Assembly (NCBI GenBank): GCA_013336035.1
Contig: JAAXUL010000064.1
Location: 1-16,933, forward strand
Source of the DNA: Chloroflexales bacterium
Lineage (GTDB): Bacteria > Chloroflexota > Chloroflexia > Chloroflexales > Chloroflexaceae
DNA: 16,933 nt
Direction: 5' to 3'
Within the stretch, counting starts at the first letter, position 1. Each line of letters starts with the position of its first letter. Shown here one piece after another: positions 13,473 to 16,933 of this stretch. Below the pieces are notes generated by a model. It saw only the letters and a program-made list of their open reading frames with translations. It was not told where the DNA came from and ran no database searches. The translations under genes and the position numbers were made by a program.

Positions 13473-13600
13473 GGCTGCCCGCCGGCCCCCTGGATGAGCC
13501 ACGGGTGATAGGTGCGTCCATGTTGGCCGCACCTCCAGCATACTGAGGTCTCAGAGGCGCGTCTCCTTGATGCGAGCGCCCGCGGGCCCTCTCCCAAAGC

Positions 13601-14974
13601 ATGAGAGACGGCAAGCTACGCCACCTCCTCGGCTTCGTCGCCCTGTTCCTGTTCGCCGCCACCGCGGCCCAGGTTCAGGCCGCCCCCGTCGCCGAGGAGC
13701 CTAAGCAGATCATCGCCGCCACCTACCGCATCTTTGCCACCCGCGAAGGGCTTGTTGGCCAGGTGACGGCCAACGGCCACATCATCCAGCCCCGCGACCG
13801 CTTCGTCGCCCTCCCCTCCTGGACGGTCACCTCCCCCAATGGCAGCGACAAGTTCCGCGTCCGCGTCACCTACAAGGGGCGCAGCGTGATCGCCCCGGTG
13901 TGGGACGTCGGCCCCTGGAACACCAACGACGACTACTGGAGCCCGAACCGTCGCTATCGCGATCTGCCGGTCGGCCGCCCGATGGCCGAGGCCGCCGTCT
14001 TCGACGGCTACAACGGCGGGCTCGACGAGCGCGGCCGGCGCATCCGTGACCCCAACGGCATTGATATCGCCGACGGGACGTTCTGGGACGATCTGCAGAT
14101 GACCCGCGACGACTGGGTCGAGGTCAGCTTCCTCTGGCTTGGGGCCGACCCGGGGCCGGGCGCCGCGGTGGTGATCACGCCACCTGCGGCCGTCGCCCCC
14201 GCCGTCCCCCCCGCCCCCCCCGCCCCCCCCGCGAAGCCGGTCGAGGTCGAGGCCGGGGCCATCGCTGTGGACGACGGCGCCGCCGGCTACGCCCCTCAGG
14301 GCGAGCCCTGGAGCGAGGCCGGCTGCGGCCTGGGCGGCAAGCACAGCTGGACAAAGTCGACCGCCAGCCCGGACAAGGCCTCGGCCTCGGCCGCATGGGC
14401 GCCCCAGCTGCCTGCCCCTGGCTTCTACGAGCTGCTGGCCTACATCCCCGAGTGCGGCGGCGGCGCGACCGCCTCGGCCCGCTACCGGGTCTTCCACGAC
14501 GGCGCCACCACCGAGGTGACGGTGGACCAGCAGGCCCACGCCGGGTCATGGGCCTCGCTCGGCACCTTCCACTTCGGCGGCGACGACAACGCGCAGCCCC
14601 GCGTCGAGCTTGGCGACCTGGCCGCCGATGAGGGGCGGGCCGTGCGCTTCGACGCCATAGCCTGGGCGCCCCGCGTCGACACGGCCGCCCCCGACGCGCG
14701 GGTGGTCGAGATCAGGCGCAAGGACAATGGCTACCAGATCACCTGGGCCGGCGGCGATAACATGAGCGGCGTCGCCACCTACGATGTGCAGGTGCGGCTG
14801 CTGCCCAAGGGCGGCTGGACCGACTGGAAGCTCGGGGTGAGCGACACGGGCGCCTGGTGGGGCCCCGATGAGGGCAAGCACTTCGCCTTCCGCGTGCGCG
14901 GCGCCGACTGGGCCGGCAACAGAGAGCCCTGGCCCGAGGGCGCGGATATGGATACGACGCAGGCCGTGCCGTAG
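13601..14974 (+). CDS. Secreted multidomain protein with golvesin C-terminal-like domain
   Basis: The protein has 457 residues and a signal peptide at 1-28 (hydrophobic LLGFVALFLFAATAA, cleavage near VQA-AP). Region 38-177 is a compact domain with GLVGQVTANGHIIQP, FVALPS, APVWDVGPWNTNDDYW, YNGGLDERGR and NGIDIADGTFWDDL; it looks like a double-psi barrel or RlpA-type fold and is seen in other Chloroflexota exoproteins. A Pro/Ala linker (193-213) is encoded by long C-runs. Region 223-356 fits the golvesin/xanthan-lyase C-terminal beta-sandwich (YELLAYIPECGGGATASARY, VDQQAHAGSWASLGTFHF, VRFDAIAW). Residues 363-446 look like an Fn3 or Ig-like module (YQITWAGGDNMSGVATYDVQV, FRVRGADWAGN). No ribosome site is clear before ATG 13601. 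Probably it binds or acts on a wall or matrix polysaccharide; no catalytic residues can be assigned. Confidence 0.82.
   Translation: MRDGKLRHLLGFVALFLFAATAAQVQAAPVAEEPKQIIAATYRIFATREGLVGQVTANGHIIQPRDRFVALPSWTVTSPNGSDKFRVRVTYKGRSVIAPVWDVGPWNTNDDYWSPNRRYRDLPVGRPMAEAAVFDGYNGGLDERGRRIRDPNGIDIADGTFWDDLQMTRDDWVEVSFLWLGADPGPGAAVVITPPAAVAPAVPPAPPAPPAKPVEVEAGAIAVDDGAAGYAPQGEPWSEAGCGLGGKHSWTKSTASPDKASASAAWAPQLPAPGFYELLAYIPECGGGATASARYRVFHDGATTEVTVDQQAHAGSWASLGTFHFGGDDNAQPRVELGDLAADEGRAVRFDAIAWAPRVDTAAPDARVVEIRRKDNGYQITWAGGDNMSGVATYDVQVRLLPKGGWTDWKLGVSDTGAWWGPDEGKHFAFRVRGADWAGNREPWPEGADMDTTQAVP
14206..14230. repeat. Interrupted poly-C tract (C7-G-C8-G-C8) in the proline linker
   Basis: Three runs of cytosine, 14206-14212, 14214-14221 and 14223-14230, are separated by single G bases and encode the Pro/Ala linker. 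Runs of this length are prone to polymerase slippage and to sequencing error. A one-base change would truncate the protein before the golvesin domain. Confidence 0.8.
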
Positions 14975-14986
14975 GGGCAAAGGCGT

Positions 14987-15020
14987 CGCCCCCCTCTCCC
15001 GCACGCGGGAGAGGGGGGCG
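14987..15020. terminator. GC-rich hairpin between the golvesin gene and pgk, probable bidirectional terminator
   Basis: Perfect 15-bp arms (14987-15001 and 15006-15020) enclose the loop CACG. The core CCCCCTCTCCCG is shared with 11016-11052. It lies between convergent stop codons at 14974 and 15039. A G-run follows instead of a U-run on the plus strand. Confidence 0.65.
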
Positions 15021-15038
15021 GGGGGGGCGGGCCGGATC

Positions 15039-16241
15039 CTACTTGTCCTGGAGGGCCGCGACGCCCGGGAGCACCTTGCCCTCGAGCAGCTCGAGCGAGG
15101 CGCCGCCGCCGGTCGAGACGTGGGTCACCTTGTCGGCCAGGCCGGCCTGCTCGATGGCGGCCACCGAGTCGCCGCCGCCGACGATCGTGGTGGCGCCGCC
15201 GGCCGCGGCGTCGGCCATAGCCTGGGCGACGGCCTTGGTGCCGCCGGCGAAAGGCTCCAGCTCGAAGACGCCCATGGGGCCGTTCCAGATCAGCAGCCTG
15301 GCGGCGGCCACCTCGGCGCGGTAGAGCTTCACCGTCTCGGGGCCGATGTCGAGGATGCGCCAGCCGGCGGGCACAGCGTCGACGCTCACCTTCTGGGTGT
15401 TGGCCTCGGCGCTGAAGGCGTCGGCGATGACCGCATCGACGGGCAGCAGGAGGCGCACGTTAGCGGCTTTGGCCTTGGCGATCAGATCGCTGGCCATGCC
15501 AACGCTGTCGGGCTCGACCAGCGAGTCGCCTAGCTCCTTGCCCTGGGCGAGCAGGAAGGTGTTGGCCATGCCGCCGCCGATCAGCAGGGCGTCGACCTTG
15601 CCGAGCAGGTTCTCGATCACCTTGATCTTGTCGCTGATCTTGGCGCCGCCGATAATCGTCACAAACGGGCGCTTGGGGGTCTCGAGGGCGCCGCCAATAT
15701 ACTCCAGCTCTTTCTCCATCAGGAAGCCGGCCACCGCGGGCAGGAAGTGGGCCACGCCCTCGGTCGAGGCGTTACCGCGGTGGGCGGTGCCGAAGGCGTC
15801 GTTGACATAGACGTCGCCCAGCTTCGCCAGCTCCGCCGACATGGCGGGGTCATTCTTCTCCTCGCGCGGGTCGAAGCGCGTGTTCTCGAGCATCAGCACT
15901 ACGCCGGGCTTAAGGGCGGCCGCCGCCGACTCGGCGGCCTCGCCGGTGATGGCCTCGGTCTTGTGTACCTCGTGGGCCTCGGGGAGCAGCTCGAAGAGGC
16001 GCTCGACCACGGGGCGCATGCTGTACTTGGGGTTGACCTTGCCCTTGGGGCGGCCAAGGTGCGACATCAGCACCACGCCGTTGGCGCCGTGCTCCAGCAG
16101 GTAGCGGATGGTCGGAAGGGCCGCGCGGATGCGCGTGTCGTCGGTGACGTTGCCTTCGGCATCCTGGGGCACGTTGAAGTCTACGCGCACCAGGGCCCGC
16201 TTGCCCGCCCACTCCACGTCGCGGATGGTCTTCTTGTTCAT
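15039..16241 (-). CDS. pgk: Phosphoglycerate kinase
   Basis: This 400-residue cytoplasmic glycolytic enzyme transfers phosphate between 1,3-bisphosphoglycerate and ADP. Substrate-side motifs in the N-domain are VRVDFNVPQ, DDTRIRAALPTI, LMSHLGRPKG and ENTRFDPREEKND, then VNDAFGTAHRGNAST. C-domain nucleotide motifs are GGAKISDKI, LLIGGGMANTFL, DIGPETVKLY, WNGPMGVFE, IVGGGDSVAA and HVSTGGGASLELLEGK. The length is normal for a bacterial PGK. Start 16241 (MNKKTIRDV) is chosen because GAAGGAG lies 9 nt upstream and family members start this way; an in-frame start at 16283 would extend through the promoter -10. It is divergent from the small protein gene. It is not next to gap or tpi here. Confidence 0.96.
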   Translation of the reverse strand: MNKKTIRDVEWAGKRALVRVDFNVPQDAEGNVTDDTRIRAALPTIRYLLEHGANGVVLMSHLGRPKGKVNPKYSMRPVVERLFELLPEAHEVHKTEAITGEAAESAAAALKPGVVLMLENTRFDPREEKNDPAMSAELAKLGDVYVNDAFGTAHRGNASTEGVAHFLPAVAGFLMEKELEYIGGALETPKRPFVTIIGGAKISDKIKVIENLLGKVDALLIGGGMANTFLLAQGKELGDSLVEPDSVGMASDLIAKAKAANVRLLLPVDAVIADAFSAEANTQKVSVDAVPAGWRILDIGPETVKLYRAEVAAARLLIWNGPMGVFELEPFAGGTKAVAQAMADAAAGGATTIVGGGDSVAAIEQAGLADKVTHVSTGGGASLELLEGKVLPGVAALQDK

Positions 16242-16281
16242 AAGGGGGATCTCCTTCTGCGGAACTATCCCGGCGGGCGCC

Positions 16282-16290
16282 ATTGTAGCA
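16282..16290 (-). promoter_or_regulatory. Extended -10 promoter for pgk
   Basis: On the minus strand TGCTACAAT (TACAAT at 16287-16282) precedes the start codon by about 40 nt, matching the spacing and sequence seen before the hydrolase gene. Confidence 0.5.
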
Positions 16291-16312
16291 CACCTGCGGG
16301 CCCTTCCTTAGG

Positions 16313-16318
16313 TATAAT
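16313..16318 (+). promoter_or_regulatory. TATAAT -10 element for the 69-aa protein gene
   Basis: A perfect TATAAT lies 24 nt before the start codon 16343, giving a short leader. No recognisable -35 at the normal distance. Confidence 0.45.
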
Positions 16319-16342
16319 AGTTATAAGAAAGGGAGGTAAATT

Positions 16343-16552
16343 ATGAACCAGACCCGTCTCCGCCCCGCCCACCTCGACGAGGGCAGCCTCGGCCGGCTGC
16401 GCCAGCTCGAGCAAGAGATCGGCAGCGTCGTTATTGCCTACCAGCCCGAGAGCCCCTACGCCGGGCTGAGCGCCGAGCAGGTTCAACGGCTCAAGGAGCT
16501 TGAGCGAGAGCTTGGCCTGGTGCTGCTGGCCTACAACCCGCCCCAGGATTAG
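16343..16552 (+). CDS. 69-residue protein with an internal duplication, unknown function
   Basis: ATG 16343 has GGGAGG at 16331-16336, 6 nt upstream, one of the best ribosome sites in the window. The protein holds two copies of one motif 31 residues apart: GRLRQLEQEIGSVVIAYQP (17-35) and QRLKELERELGLVLLAYNP (48-66), 10 of 19 positions identical. Each copy is an amphipathic charged helix with a LExE(I/L)G core running into a short hydrophobic strand ending A-Y-(Q/N)-P. There is no signal peptide or membrane segment. It is divergent from pgk, and its last 62 bp overlap the 3' end of the ABC ATPase gene on the other strand. I do not recognise the family. The fold could be a small pseudo-dimeric helix-strand unit. 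Confidence 0.78.
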   Translation: MNQTRLRPAHLDEGSLGRLRQLEQEIGSVVIAYQPESPYAGLSAEQVQRLKELERELGLVLLAYNPPQD

Positions 16553-16933
16553 GCGCCTGCTCTGCGAGGGCGTACGCCCCCGCTGGGTCGAGAGCGAGCG
16601 TCACCGTGTCGCCCACGCGGCCGGGCGCCTCGGGCAGATCGAAGCTCAGCTCGAGGCCTGAGGCGTGCCGTACCTGCACCCTGTGGGCCCGCCCCCGGAA
16701 CTGCTCCTCAGCCAGCGTGACCACTAGCGCCCCGTCGCCCCGGGCGGCGGGGCGCGCCGCGTCCGGGTAGATCACCAGGGTCACCGGCGAGCCAGGCGGC
16801 CCCGGCGGCCCGTCCGCGCGGCAGGCCAGGGCGCCCAGCGCCGTCTCGACGGCGCCGTCGGCGCGCCAGCACCCCGCCACGATGTTCCCCAGCCCGAAGA
16901 AGCGCGCCGCCCACACGCTCGCCGGGCGCCGGT
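16491..16933 (-). CDS. C-terminal part of an ABC transporter ATPase with TOBE-like domain (5' end outside window)
   Basis: The frame is open from the window edge to the TGA at 16493-16491. The visible 147 or so codons contain PASVWAARFFGLGNIVAG, which matches the linker to the TOBE region of PotA/FbpC/ThiZ-type import ATPases. Two beta-rich halves follow, VTLVIYPDAARPAARGDGALV and VTLAEEQFRGRAHRVQVRH...LELSFDLPEAPGRVGDTVTLALDP. The nucleotide-binding domain lies outside the window. The normal family end is near LALDPAGAYAL; here about 24 Pro/Ala/Gln-rich residues follow and overlap the convergent 69-aa gene. Substrates for such transporters include iron(III), polyamines, thiamine or sulfate; none can be chosen from this part. 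Confidence 0.78.
   Translation of the reverse strand, partial: RRPASVWAARFFGLGNIVAGCWRADGAVETALGALACRADGPPGPPGSPVTLVIYPDAARPAARGDGALVVTLAEEQFRGRAHRVQVRHASGLELSFDLPEAPGRVGDTVTLALDPAGAYALAEQAPNPGAGCRPAAPGQALAQAP

Noticed and set aside
12357..13541. 394-codon minus-strand frame opposite the DUF3048 gene
   Set aside because: Antisense shadow of a recognised domain protein.
16242..16283. Upstream in-frame start for pgk
   Set aside because: It would place the start codon inside the extended -10 promoter; family members start at MNKK-like sequence with the good ribosome site before 16241.

Overview
The window is about 17 kb of high-GC bacterial DNA, densely coded on both strands. The gene content suggests a Chloroflexota (Chloroflexia-like) genome: F420 biosynthesis genes with a stand-alone FbiB-type reductase, a DUF3048 (YerB-like) protein, a golvesin-domain exoprotein and a dipeptide-type ABC operon. 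This lineage call is an inference from gene content and composition; there is no rRNA or other phylogenetic marker here. I see no tRNA, rRNA, insertion sequence, integrase, CRISPR array or defence system.

Layout. (1) 1-2260, minus strand: a coenzyme F420 group in the order cofE, nitroreductase-type dehydro-F420-0 reductase, cofD. The cofD reading frame turns in frame into the middle of an ABC ATPase after about 150 codons and is still open at the window edge. This is either an assembly chimera or a broken gene. (2) 2330-2764, plus: OsmC peroxiredoxin, divergent from cofE, then a heptanucleotide-repeat hairpin, then mtnP (MTA phosphorylase) convergent at 2837-3700. (3) 3949-5123, plus: an alpha/beta hydrolase and a small coiled-coil protein. 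A 15-residue relic of an OmpR-type response regulator lies in the gap before the hydrolase. (4) 5328-10996, plus: a complete five-gene peptide/oligopeptide-type ABC importer operon (lipoprotein, two permeases, two ATPases). Its promoter has a palindrome filling the -35/-10 spacer. (5) 11077-14974: three envelope or exported proteins, namely a membrane-anchored protein with three tandem beta-sandwich repeats (minus), a DUF3048 protein and a multidomain golvesin-like protein (both plus). (6) 15039-16933: pgk (minus), a tiny protein made of two copies of one motif (plus), and the C-terminal part of a second ABC ATPase with a TOBE-like domain (minus, running off the window).

How it fits together: the F420 genes form one translationally coupled unit (GTGA overlap of cofE and the reductase). 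The ABC genes form a second one (gaps or overlaps of 34, +1, -4 and +4 nt). Convergent gene pairs are separated by strong hairpins, of which two share a GC-rich core and two others carry 21-nt stems built from three 7-nt repeats. I found no convincing new multi-gene system. The items most worth checking are the cofD/ABC chimera, the heptad-repeat hairpins, the duplicated mini-protein and the structured leader near 12199-12277.
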